Assembly: GCA_030692765.1 (NCBI GenBank)
Contig: JAUYUB010000020.1
Location: forward strand, 1-64,000
Direction: 5' to 3'
Length of the DNA: 64,000 nt
Origin: Sulfuricurvum sp.
GTDB lineage: Bacteria > Campylobacterota > Campylobacteria > Campylobacterales > Sulfurimonadaceae
Below are positions 8,098 through 15,953 of this stretch, piece after piece. How positions within the stretch are numbered: the stretch's first letter is position 1; the number at the start of each line of letters is the position of its first letter. Under the pieces are notes generated by a model, which did no database searches, was not told where the DNA came from, and was given only the letters and a program-made list of their open reading frames with translations. Both the position numbers and the translations under genes were made by a program.

Positions 8098-8836
8098 CTT
8101 TTATCTTGGGATTAAATTTGCTCTGAGCTACTTCACGGTTCTCCCGATCCGCTTTAGCGACAGCGATGACCTCTCCCATCCAAAAGTCCTCTCTTCGATG
8201 CTCTATACACTTCCCGTGATCGGATTGTTCCTCTCAGGTTTAAGTGTCGGTTTGTTTACTCTAATCGAACCGCTGCAATGGCTGGGGGCGATTATCGCGG
8301 CCGTGGCATACATGGTGATGTACGGATTTATCCATACCGAAGCGATCATCGATGTTGCCGATGCTCTCTACGCCGCACACAGCGGAAAAGATCCCTATGC
8401 CATCATCAAAGATCCTTCTGTGGGAGCCATGGGTGTTTTGTACGGAGTGAGTTTTCTCCTTCTCAAAATCGCCGCTCTCTCGACGCTGTTGATGCACCAT
8501 CTCTTTTTACCGTTTATTGCGATTGCCGCCATCAGCCGTATTGCCCTCCTTGTATTGATAAAACATCACGAGTTTCGCTCTTCATTTGTCTCAAAACTGC
8601 ACGACAGCCTCTCTTGGCGACCTTTGCTTTTCGTTATTGCTTTTTATTGTACTGCTGGATTTTATCTCCTTTCATGGCCGTTCTTTTTACTCCTTTTCAT
8701 CGGAATCCTCAGTGCGCTCATCCTCAGTGCACTCACCAAAAAGTCACTGGGCTTTATCAACGGAGATGTATTGGGAATGTCTCTGGAGGGGGTTGAACTG
8801 ATTTTGATTCTTGCGGTGTTACTGGCATGGAACTGA
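8090..8836 (+). CDS. cobS: Cobalamin-5'-phosphate synthase (adenosylcobinamide-GDP ribazoletransferase)
   Basis: 248 residues, GTG start overlapping the preceding stop. CobS signs are NNFYLGIKFALSYFTVLPI at the start, GFIHTEAIIDVADALYAAHSGKD near residue 80 with the Asp-rich metal site, and SVGAMGVLYGVSFLLLK. It has five to six membrane segments. It condenses AdoCbi-GDP (from CobU) with alpha-ribazole phosphate (from CobT). Overlaps cobC by 10 bases. Confidence 0.92.
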   Translation: MNNFYLGIKFALSYFTVLPIRFSDSDDLSHPKVLSSMLYTLPVIGLFLSGLSVGLFTLIEPLQWLGAIIAAVAYMVMYGFIHTEAIIDVADALYAAHSGKDPYAIIKDPSVGAMGVLYGVSFLLLKIAALSTLLMHHLFLPFIAIAAISRIALLVLIKHHEFRSSFVSKLHDSLSWRPLLFVIAFYCTAGFYLLSWPFFLLLFIGILSALILSALTKKSLGFINGDVLGMSLEGVELILILAVLLAWN

Positions 8837-9348
8837 CTCTATTACGTCATGCTTCTCCTTATGAAGAATATCACGGCTGTTATAATGGGCATACGGACAT
8901 CCCTATCGACATAGCTCGCTTTGAGCATTCTAAAATACAGCCTCTCCTGCATCGCCCATTTGACCGTATTTATTCTTCGGATTTACAACGATGTACCGCA
9001 ACCTTGGAAACAATGGGAATCACCTCTTTTACTATTGACCCACGTCTTAGAGAAGTACGCTTCAAACCTTCCATCGAGGGGAAGACCTTTGCACAAATCG
9101 AAGCCTCAGAAGATTTTGACCCCCGTGTTTTAGACTCAAGGGAAGCGTGGCACCATTATGTCTGTGACGAATCTCTCCCCAGTTTTCGGACACGCATAGA
9201 GAGCTTTTTAAATGAACTTGAGCATGATAAGAATATTTTAGTTTGCGCGCATGGTGGTACGATTGCCATGATTTTGTCTTTGCTAAACCCTGCCCTTGAA
9301 GATAAGACAGTGGGATACCTTGATTGCATAACCGTAACTTTAGGGTAA
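8827..9348 (+). CDS. cobC: Alpha-ribazole phosphatase-like histidine phosphatase
   Basis: 173 residues, phosphoglycerate mutase fold. The catalytic LLRHA motif at residues 5-9 corresponds to the family RHG/RHA. YNGHTDIP, DRIYSSDLQRC and LVCAHGGTIAM supply the other phosphate-pocket residues. It removes the 5'-phosphate from adenosylcobalamin phosphate or ribazole phosphate. The last gene of the operon: the next gene has its own TAAAAT box at the end of this one and a strong ribosome site. Confidence 0.85.
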   Translation: MELTLLRHASPYEEYHGCYNGHTDIPIDIARFEHSKIQPLLHRPFDRIYSSDLQRCTATLETMGITSFTIDPRLREVRFKPSIEGKTFAQIEASEDFDPRVLDSREAWHHYVCDESLPSFRTRIESFLNELEHDKNILVCAHGGTIAMILSLLNPALEDKTVGYLDCITVTLG

Positions 9349-9375
9349 AATAGCGAAAACAACAAAGGGGGGAAC

Positions 9376-11064
9376 ATGCGTCGATTACTGCTCATCATCC
9401 TCTTTTCCTCTTTGTTATTGTCTGCTTCCCTCCCTCTGTATTTCAAAGGAAATGAAAAAATAACTTCGCGTGATTTATACGATACATTGGGGCTTCGCCT
9501 TCCCTATGCAGCAGCAATATGGGAAGATCACCCTGTTCTCGATCAAGCTGCGATTTCACAAAGTGCTTCGGCGCTTACGAGCTATTATCGCTCACGCGGC
9601 TACTTTGATGCAAAGATAACCACTCAGGACACTAACACCTCCATCCTTTTTCTTATCCAAGAAAATGAACCCGTAACCGTTGCCGATATAAAGATCAACA
9701 GTGTTTTGGATGTCGATTCTGCTGTAATGCTCAAATTGGAAGATCATTTTGATCAAGAAGCCTTCAGCGAGTCAAAACAAAAGATCAAAAAACGGTATGG
9801 AGATCTCGGATACTGCAATGCCGAGTTTAATTCCAAAGCGTGGGTGGATACCCAAGTCCATAAGGCGTATATACTGTTTGAAGCTACCCCTAATGAGCAA
9901 TGTACTTTTGGAACCATCAATGTTGCATCTACCCCCAATATTGACGAAAAACTCACGGCTTCCATGCTGCGGTTTAATGAAGGAGATCCCTACAGCCTTT
10001 CCTTAATCCAACAAAGCTATGAAGCACTGTATGCGCAAGAAGCGATTGCCCGTGTTACAATCAATGATAATGACCGAAACGGGAGTGTCGTCCCCATTAT
10101 CGTAGGGATTGAAGAGACCGAAAAACCTGTTCGTTTTACAGCCGGTTTGGGCTACAGCAGCGACCAAGGGGCCGGTGCATTGGCTGGAATCAAACATCGT
10201 AATTTTTTCGGCGATCTCAAAACACTCTCTTTGGATACTCTTTACTCACAAATCAAACATGAAGCGTCCGGGACACTTTCTATTCCTCTGCACAATCGAG
10301 CTTCGATTCATGGAGAGGTCGGGTACGTGGATCAACAGTTTGACGGGTATCGCAGTAAAAGTGTTTTTGAAAAACTCACCCTCAAATATCAAGATATTCC
10401 CTCATCCGCTTTGATAGGTCTATTATTTAATGAAGAAGCCACGTATGAGAGTGCCAATACTAGGGATTTCCCGAACAATCATCTGTTTATTCTCTCACCA
10501 CTGGGAGAGGTCAATATTGATACCAGAGACAAACCTCTTGATCCTAAAAAAGGGTATTGGATTAACGCAAAGGCGCAAGGGTCACTGCTAAATGCCTATT
10601 CAGATGCTACGTATTTTAAAACGCTGCTTTCCGGAGCTTATCTGGACAGCTTTGGAGATCATGTCATTGGGACACGTGTAAAATGGGGGACATTACGTAC
10701 CTATGATGGGCGAATTCCCCCATCCTACCGTTTTTACGCAGGGGGTATGAACTCCAATCGTGCCTATACCTATCGTGATTTGGGTCCAAAAGATATTTAT
10801 GGAAACCCATTGGGATTCAACAGCCTCTTGGAAGGGAGTGTCGAATATCGATTCCCTATTTATACTGCCTTTCGAGGTGTCCTTTTTAGCGACTTAACCT
10901 TTGGCTCCAACGATTATATCCCTGACTATACACTCCCCTATTTGGCAACAGGTATCGGTCTGCGCTATGTCACACCAATCGGACCTATTGCTCTGGACGT
11001 TGGTGTCGATCCTGGGGATCCTGCACAGTATGCGATCCATTTTCGCGTAGGGGAACTTTTTTAA
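9376..11064 (+). CDS. tamA: TamA-like Omp85 outer-membrane protein (BamA/TamA family)
   Basis: 562 residues. A signal peptide (MRRLLLIILFSSLLLSA) is followed by about 250 residues of POTRA-like repeats (for example YYRSRGYFDAKI near 70) and a C-terminal beta barrel starting near FTAGLGYSSDQGAGA. The barrel includes the bacterial surface antigen marks RFYAGGMNSNRAY and GIGLRYVTPIGPIALDVG and ends in GELF, with a terminal aromatic. The length fits TamA (~577) better than BamA (~800). TamB lies 4.9 kb downstream on the same strand, unusually not adjacent. A GGGGGGAAC ribosome site precedes the ATG. Confidence 0.85.
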   Translation: MRRLLLIILFSSLLLSASLPLYFKGNEKITSRDLYDTLGLRLPYAAAIWEDHPVLDQAAISQSASALTSYYRSRGYFDAKITTQDTNTSILFLIQENEPVTVADIKINSVLDVDSAVMLKLEDHFDQEAFSESKQKIKKRYGDLGYCNAEFNSKAWVDTQVHKAYILFEATPNEQCTFGTINVASTPNIDEKLTASMLRFNEGDPYSLSLIQQSYEALYAQEAIARVTINDNDRNGSVVPIIVGIEETEKPVRFTAGLGYSSDQGAGALAGIKHRNFFGDLKTLSLDTLYSQIKHEASGTLSIPLHNRASIHGEVGYVDQQFDGYRSKSVFEKLTLKYQDIPSSALIGLLFNEEATYESANTRDFPNNHLFILSPLGEVNIDTRDKPLDPKKGYWINAKAQGSLLNAYSDATYFKTLLSGAYLDSFGDHVIGTRVKWGTLRTYDGRIPPSYRFYAGGMNSNRAYTYRDLGPKDIYGNPLGFNSLLEGSVEYRFPIYTAFRGVLFSDLTFGSNDYIPDYTLPYLATGIGLRYVTPIGPIALDVGVDPGDPAQYAIHFRVGELF

Positions 11065-11073
11065 CGGTTAGAA

Positions 11074-12261
11074 TTAAAGCGACAGCGTTGCCGTGTAATA
11101 CTTATCATCCTGAACGTCATTCAACCGCCATCCGTAATAATCACACAACGTTTTCGCAATCTCCAGTCCAACGCCAGCAGAGTGTATAATCGGAACAACG
11201 TGATCGCATATCTGATTTTTGATTTCAAAAATACCTTTGTCGCAGCTCAGATAAATCGTACTCCCCTCACACGTATGATTGAGCGCATTTTCAATCAGAA
11301 TACGTGCCACACGCTCAAATGGAGCTTTTGGTAAACGTGCTGATGACGTTTGCGGAATGGAGAGTTCAAAATGTAATTCCCGATGTTGCCAAAGCGGTTT
11401 GAGCTCCTCTATCCATTCTTCCACCGATTTTTTTAAATATATTGTTTCCACAACTTCAGTGGCTTGCGTCGCATGTAAAATATCGGTTATCTTTGCCGAA
11501 ATGGTGTCAATCTCTTCGCGCGCAGCACTAATCGCGTCGCTGTTCCACTCCTCTTTGAGATCTGCTATGTCAATGCGCAAACGCAACTGTGCCAATGGTG
11601 TTTTTAGCTCATGAGTGAGTGCTTTCATCGAATCACGCTGAGCGCTTTGCAAACCGCTGATACGCCCTTGAAGCGTCGCGATCGCATCACGCAAAGCAAT
11701 AATCTCTGTTCCTCCCCCTACCACATCCGGCTTATTTTCAGGATCACGGCACGTCAAACAGTGATCGACCAGCTCGTTAAACGGAGCAAAAAGATGACGT
11801 ATCACAAGATAAATCATTGCACTCATAAAGAGAAAGCCTAATAAAAAGAAAGGCCAGCGATCGGCCATCATCCGGATCAGCTCATCATCGATTTTAGCCG
11901 TTGACGAGCTGATCACCAAATAACGTCCATCCGCTAAGCGTGCAGAACGAAATAAACGTTCATGACTTGAAACTGGCTGGCGTACAAGCACTTCAATATG
12001 CAGCTCATGCAACAAGCCCCCTTTTAAAATATTTTGCATCTGCTCATTTTTTCGGATCTCCACCACCATTTTCGGATCCCATTTCGACAAATCGTACTCT
12101 TTCGTCACAATATTGGTCAAAAACGAAAGACTGCGCGTCAAACATTTTTCCATATGATGATAATAAATATTGGCCAAACCATATCCAAAAGTCACAACCG
12201 AAAAGATCGTCATCCCAAGCGTTACCGCCAAAATTTTACCTTTAAACGTTTTTAAGAGCAT
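11074..12261 (-). CDS. Sensor histidine kinase
   Basis: 395 residues. Membrane segments near 10-33 and 136-156 enclose a ~100-residue periplasmic sensor. A short linker follows, then a HisKA domain with His217 in THELKTPLAQLRLRI, an N-box IENALNH and a G-box GVGLEIAKTL. The layout and short kinase core recall the ArsS/CpxA-like kinases of Campylobacterota. It overlaps the upstream regulator gene by 20 bases on the same strand, so the pair is cotranscribed. The porin gene is divergent from the pair, and its promoter is the obvious candidate target. The signal is unknown. Confidence 0.9.
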   Translation of the reverse strand: MLLKTFKGKILAVTLGMTIFSVVTFGYGLANIYYHHMEKCLTRSLSFLTNIVTKEYDLSKWDPKMVVEIRKNEQMQNILKGGLLHELHIEVLVRQPVSSHERLFRSARLADGRYLVISSSTAKIDDELIRMMADRWPFFLLGFLFMSAMIYLVIRHLFAPFNELVDHCLTCRDPENKPDVVGGGTEIIALRDAIATLQGRISGLQSAQRDSMKALTHELKTPLAQLRLRIDIADLKEEWNSDAISAAREEIDTISAKITDILHATQATEVVETIYLKKSVEEWIEELKPLWQHRELHFELSIPQTSSARLPKAPFERVARILIENALNHTCEGSTIYLSCDKGIFEIKNQICDHVVPIIHSAGVGLEIAKTLCDYYGWRLNDVQDDKYYTATLSL

Positions 12262-12892
12262 AACCCCTCCCTTTTACCGTTTCGATCGGATCAACAGGAA
12301 GTTTTTTACGAATATTGCTGATAACCACGTCAATGGTGTTGGAGGTCATCGAGCTTGGATCCTCATAAATCGCATTGGCAATGTCATCTCGACTAAAAAT
12401 CTTATCGGGTCTGGATGCGAGAAAAAAGAACAGATCATGCTCTTTTTTAGAAAGCACTATCATCTCACCCAGCACACTCACTGTTTCATTTTTGATGTCT
12501 ATTTGCATCTCCCCGATCATTATAGTATCGGGAGCATAACGCCGTATCAGAGCATCAAGGCGCATTTTTAGCTCTCTGAGATCATACGGTTTTTCTATGT
12601 AATCATCCGCACCTGCACTCAGACCCGTAATACGCTCTTCTACCCCTCCGTACGCACTCGTAATGATCACCGCGCACGAGGGCTGCAGTTTTTTAAGTCT
12701 GGGGATAATCTTCATCCCCTCATCTTCTCCAGAGAGGTTTCGATCCAGCAACAGCGCATCATAGCCATAACTCTCAACCAGCTCAATCCCCTCATTGAGT
12801 GATCCTGCCGTATCAATCGTATGGAAAATTCCCAACGCATCCTTTAACATAACCCGTAATTTTAAATCATCTTCAATAATTAATATTCTCAT
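12242..12892 (-). CDS. OmpR/PhoB-family response regulator
   Basis: 216 residues from the ATG at 12892 (protein begins MRILIIEDD); an in-frame extension to 13060 would run into the divergent porin gene and is rejected. Receiver domain with phospho-acceptor Asp50 (DALLLDRNLSG) and the conserved Lys in IEKPYDL. A C-terminal winged-helix DNA-binding domain follows (VVISNIRKKL, VKGRGYAL). Pairs with the overlapping kinase gene. Likely regulates itself and/or the porin-sulfide dehydrogenase genes from the 120-base divergent region; this is inference. Confidence 0.9.
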   Translation of the reverse strand: MRILIIEDDLKLRVMLKDALGIFHTIDTAGSLNEGIELVESYGYDALLLDRNLSGEDEGMKIIPRLKKLQPSCAVIITSAYGGVEERITGLSAGADDYIEKPYDLRELKMRLDALIRRYAPDTIMIGEMQIDIKNETVSVLGEMIVLSKKEHDLFFFLASRPDKIFSRDDIANAIYEDPSSMTSNTIDVVISNIRKKLPVDPIETVKGRGYALKNV

Positions 12893-13011
12893 ACACATAT
12901 TGTAATGATTTATGGTATTTTTCTCCTTTAAATCACTAAAAAAGTCTATTTTCATGATTTTTTCATCTAGGACAAGTAGGATTGACCTCATAAACGACTT
13001 AAGGGGAACAA

Positions 13012-14505
13012 ATGATGAAAAAAACAGCGATCTTGGCGCTATCAACCGTATTGGCTTCACAGCTAATGGGAGCAGATGATATCAATGAAATGTTTAAAGA
13101 GGGGAAAGCGGGAGGGTATGTGCGTATTCACCACATCTTCCCGGAAGCTTCAGATACCGTTGCTGAAGCAGGAAGTGTTATCGGAGGTAAACTCAAATAC
13201 CAAACAGGTGCTTTGTATGGATTACGATTTGGAGCAGCGTTTTATACGACTCAAAATACGGGGCTAGCTAATGATTCATACATGACCAAAGATGGTTATG
13301 GCCATTTTGCACAAGGTCTTCAGGGTGACGATATGAAAGGATACGTTACTCTCGGCGAAGCGTATGCGAGTTATCATCTCTCTAATACTGACCTCACTTA
13401 TGGACGCCAAGAGTTTAAAACTCCAATGACCGAAAACGCCGTAACGATTATCCCAAATCTTTTCGAGGGAACGGTTGCGACGATTAAAGAGATTTCTGAT
13501 GTCACAATCACTGCAGCCCATATTACCAAAATGCAATACGGCACACGTGCAGCAACAGACAACGCATTGATCGGTGATGGAGTTTACGGAATCACCGCAG
13601 GTGCTGGCTATGGGTTCGGGAATCCCGCAGTTAATGGTACGACCGGTGTCATTACTGCAGGATATGGAAAAGAAGTTTTTCAAAATATGGGTGAAGCCAC
13701 ATTTGGTCGAACAGGAGCAGTAGGAACTGCGGCAAGAATGGATACTGCTGGCGTAACATCACTAGGAATTGACTATAAAAAAGGGGGTTTAGCAGCTCGC
13801 GTATGGGATTACTATGCTCATGAAATGTACAACACCATTTATGCTGATGCTGAATACAAAATGGATGCAGGCCCAGCAAAAGTGACACTCGAAGCCCAAA
13901 TCCTTTCGCAAAGTGATGTGGGAGATTTTGCAACTTCTGGAGGAGGATCAGCACTTAAAACGCTCCGAACTGTAACAATGCCTAGTGCATTTAATAGTGG
14001 AGCAGGAACTCCTTTATACAAAACTAAAATCAGTGCTGATGGAACTATCGATGCAATGGCATGGGGAGCAAAAGCCAAAGCGGATATTGGCAACTTTGCA
14101 CTATCAGCTGCTTACAACCAAAACAATGACGGTCATATTATCAGCGCATGGGGAGGAGACCCTCTTTATACCACTATGATTTTCGCACGTAACGAATACC
14201 GTGCCGATACAACTGCATTTAAAGTAGGCGTAGAATATAACTTCAAAGATTTAGGTATCCCTGGACTCACATTTAGCGCTAGCAGTGCACAATACGATAC
14301 TGACGTTCAAACATGGACGGGCACTGGTGTAGGAACTATTGGACCTGTTGTTAATGAACAAACGGAAGTTCAAGACTACATGCTTTTCTACGTCGTACCA
14401 TCGGTAAAAGGGCTATGGTTTCGCTTATTCCATGAACAACGCGATAACGATACGCGCCAATATGAGCAATCTCACACGCGTCTTATCGCTAACCTAAGTT
14501 TCTAA
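13012..14505 (+). CDS. Outer-membrane porin, Campylobacterota Opr type
   Basis: 497 residues. A signal peptide (KKTAILALSTVLASQLMGA) is followed by a short helix-like DDINEMFKEGKAGGYVRIHHI and then many alternating beta strands, ending in LIANLSF with the terminal Phe needed for barrel insertion. The GKAGGYVR start of the barrel and overall length match the OprD-like porins of Sulfurimonas/Arcobacter relatives. Substrate unknown. AAGGGGAAC lies just upstream of the tandem ATG codons. Directly followed by the sulfide dehydrogenase gene (9-base gap), so probably one transcript, divergent from the two-component pair. Confidence 0.85.
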   Translation: MMKKTAILALSTVLASQLMGADDINEMFKEGKAGGYVRIHHIFPEASDTVAEAGSVIGGKLKYQTGALYGLRFGAAFYTTQNTGLANDSYMTKDGYGHFAQGLQGDDMKGYVTLGEAYASYHLSNTDLTYGRQEFKTPMTENAVTIIPNLFEGTVATIKEISDVTITAAHITKMQYGTRAATDNALIGDGVYGITAGAGYGFGNPAVNGTTGVITAGYGKEVFQNMGEATFGRTGAVGTAARMDTAGVTSLGIDYKKGGLAARVWDYYAHEMYNTIYADAEYKMDAGPAKVTLEAQILSQSDVGDFATSGGGSALKTLRTVTMPSAFNSGAGTPLYKTKISADGTIDAMAWGAKAKADIGNFALSAAYNQNNDGHIISAWGGDPLYTTMIFARNEYRADTTAFKVGVEYNFKDLGIPGLTFSASSAQYDTDVQTWTGTGVGTIGPVVNEQTEVQDYMLFYVVPSVKGLWFRLFHEQRDNDTRQYEQSHTRLIANLSF

Positions 14506-14514
14506 GGAACAACC

Positions 14515-15876
14515 ATGAATTTATCACGACGCGATCTACTCAAAGCTTCAGGGCTCGGTGCTGCGGCACTGGCACTGGGCGGCACTGCTACCGCGGCAAG
14601 CGCATCTGAAAACCCGGCAGCTGGTACGGAGCTCATGCCCAAATCAGCCGGCAAACGGGTTGTTATCATTGGCGGCGGATGGGGCGGTCTGACGGCTGCC
14701 CGCTACGTCAAAAAAGAGGCCCCTGAGAGCGAAGTCGTCGTTTTGGAAAAACGCGACATGTTTGCCTCTTGCCCTTTGAGTAACGAATGGCTTGCCGGAG
14801 AAATCCCGATGGATTTTCTCACCCGCGATTATTTTACGGCTGCCAAAGAGTTTGGCTATAAAATGATCCAAACGACCGTAACCGATATCAATCGCGACAC
14901 CAAAACCGTAAAAACAGCCACAGGCTCAATCGGCTATGACTATCTCGTACTTTCACCCGGGATTGCGTATGACTACAGCAAATGGTTCGGCAACGACACC
15001 CAAGCCGCAGAGCGCTGCCGTCAAGAGTGCCCACCTGCACTCATACATGGCAGTGAGCATGTGGCGCTCAAAAAGATGCTCCAAGATTTTGAGGGAGGCA
15101 ATTTTATCATCTCTGTACCTGATGGAGCCTACCGTTGTCCCCCTGCACCGTATGAGCGTGCCGCTATGATGGCACACTACATGAAGAAAAACGGGATTAA
15201 AGGCAAAATCATCATCCTCGATCCAAAAGCCAAACCGGCGCCAAAAGGTCCTGGATTCATGGCAGCGTACAAAGAGCTGTATCCTGATATCGTCGACTAT
15301 CGTCCAAACTCATTGGTAAAAACCGTCGATTTGGACAAAAAAGAGGTTCTTGTCACAGTAACCCTCGAAGATGGACGTACTGAAGATCAACGTATCCCTT
15401 ATGCTGCAGCGAATCTCATGCCGGTAAATAAAGCCTCTGAAATCGTTGCAATGGCAGGGGTATCTACTGGAAAAGCTGGCTGGGGGATGATGAGTTCTCC
15501 AACCTTCCAATCCAAAGCCGATGAGCGTGTGTTTGTTATCGGTGATGCCGTAGGAGGATATCCGTATCCAAAAAGTGGTGCCATCGCCAATGGCCAAGGA
15601 CACATTGTCGCATCTCAGATTGCTGCAATGATCCAAGGGCGTCCACAAGCTGCAGTAGCAACTCTGCCGCAAAACGTCTGTTATTCTATGGTCAACGGCG
15701 AAGAAGCGATCTCCATCGGAGTTACTTTCTCTCTAATGGATGACAAAGATCTAAACGGCAATGACATCAAAGTCATCAAGCCTAAAATGACAGAGAACAA
15801 TACCCGCTCAACCGCTTTGGGCAAAACGACTCACGAATGGTACAATGGAATGATGCGCGATATCTTCGGCAGCTGA
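14515..15876 (+). CDS. fccB: Flavocytochrome c-type sulfide dehydrogenase, flavoprotein subunit (FccB/SoxF-like)
   Basis: 453 residues. A Tat signal (LSRRDLLKASG) implies periplasmic location after folding with flavin. FAD-binding VVIIGGGWGGLTAARY is near 49-64. Cys86 in ASCPLSNEWLAG sits at the position where FAD is covalently attached in Allochromatium FccB. Cys208 (YRCPPAPYERA) and Cys389 (NVCYSMVNGE) match the redox-active pair. It should oxidise sulfide to sulfur/polysulfide and pass electrons to a c-type cytochrome. No cytochrome subunit gene is adjacent, so it may act as SoxF or use a partner encoded elsewhere. Cotranscribed with the porin. Confidence 0.88.
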   Translation: MNLSRRDLLKASGLGAAALALGGTATAASASENPAAGTELMPKSAGKRVVIIGGGWGGLTAARYVKKEAPESEVVVLEKRDMFASCPLSNEWLAGEIPMDFLTRDYFTAAKEFGYKMIQTTVTDINRDTKTVKTATGSIGYDYLVLSPGIAYDYSKWFGNDTQAAERCRQECPPALIHGSEHVALKKMLQDFEGGNFIISVPDGAYRCPPAPYERAAMMAHYMKKNGIKGKIIILDPKAKPAPKGPGFMAAYKELYPDIVDYRPNSLVKTVDLDKKEVLVTVTLEDGRTEDQRIPYAAANLMPVNKASEIVAMAGVSTGKAGWGMMSSPTFQSKADERVFVIGDAVGGYPYPKSGAIANGQGHIVASQIAAMIQGRPQAAVATLPQNVCYSMVNGEEAISIGVTFSLMDDKDLNGNDIKVIKPKMTENNTRSTALGKTTHEWYNGMMRDIFGS

Positions 15877-15881
15877 TTTCC

Positions 15882-15920
15882 CCCTCTTGGCAGGTGTTTC
15901 TCCTCCATATGCCAAGAGGG
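15882..15920 (+). terminator. Hairpin after fccB, probable terminator
   Basis: Perfect 11-base inverted repeat: CCCTCTTGGCA at 15882-15892 and TGCCAAGAGGG at 15910-15920, with a 17-base loop, 6 bases after the fccB stop. It is followed by TAATTTAAGG, which is only weakly T-rich, so rho-independent termination may be partial. It separates the porin-fccB unit from tamB. Confidence 0.65.
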
Positions 15921-15941
15921 TAATTTAAGGGTGATTTTCGG

Positions 15942-15947
15942 CATAAT
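15942..15947 (+). promoter_or_regulatory. Possible -10 box for tamB (leaderless)
   Basis: CATAAT at 15942-15947 ends 7 bases before the tamB ATG at 15954, so transcription would start at or beside the A of the start codon. No ribosome binding site is seen before the ATG. Suggests a leaderless mRNA; inference from spacing only. Confidence 0.4.
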
Positions 15948-15953
15948 AACACT

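Noticed and set aside
12893-13060. N-terminal extension of the response regulator
   Set aside because: It would overlap the divergent porin gene and its signal peptide; receiver domains start at MRILIIEDD.
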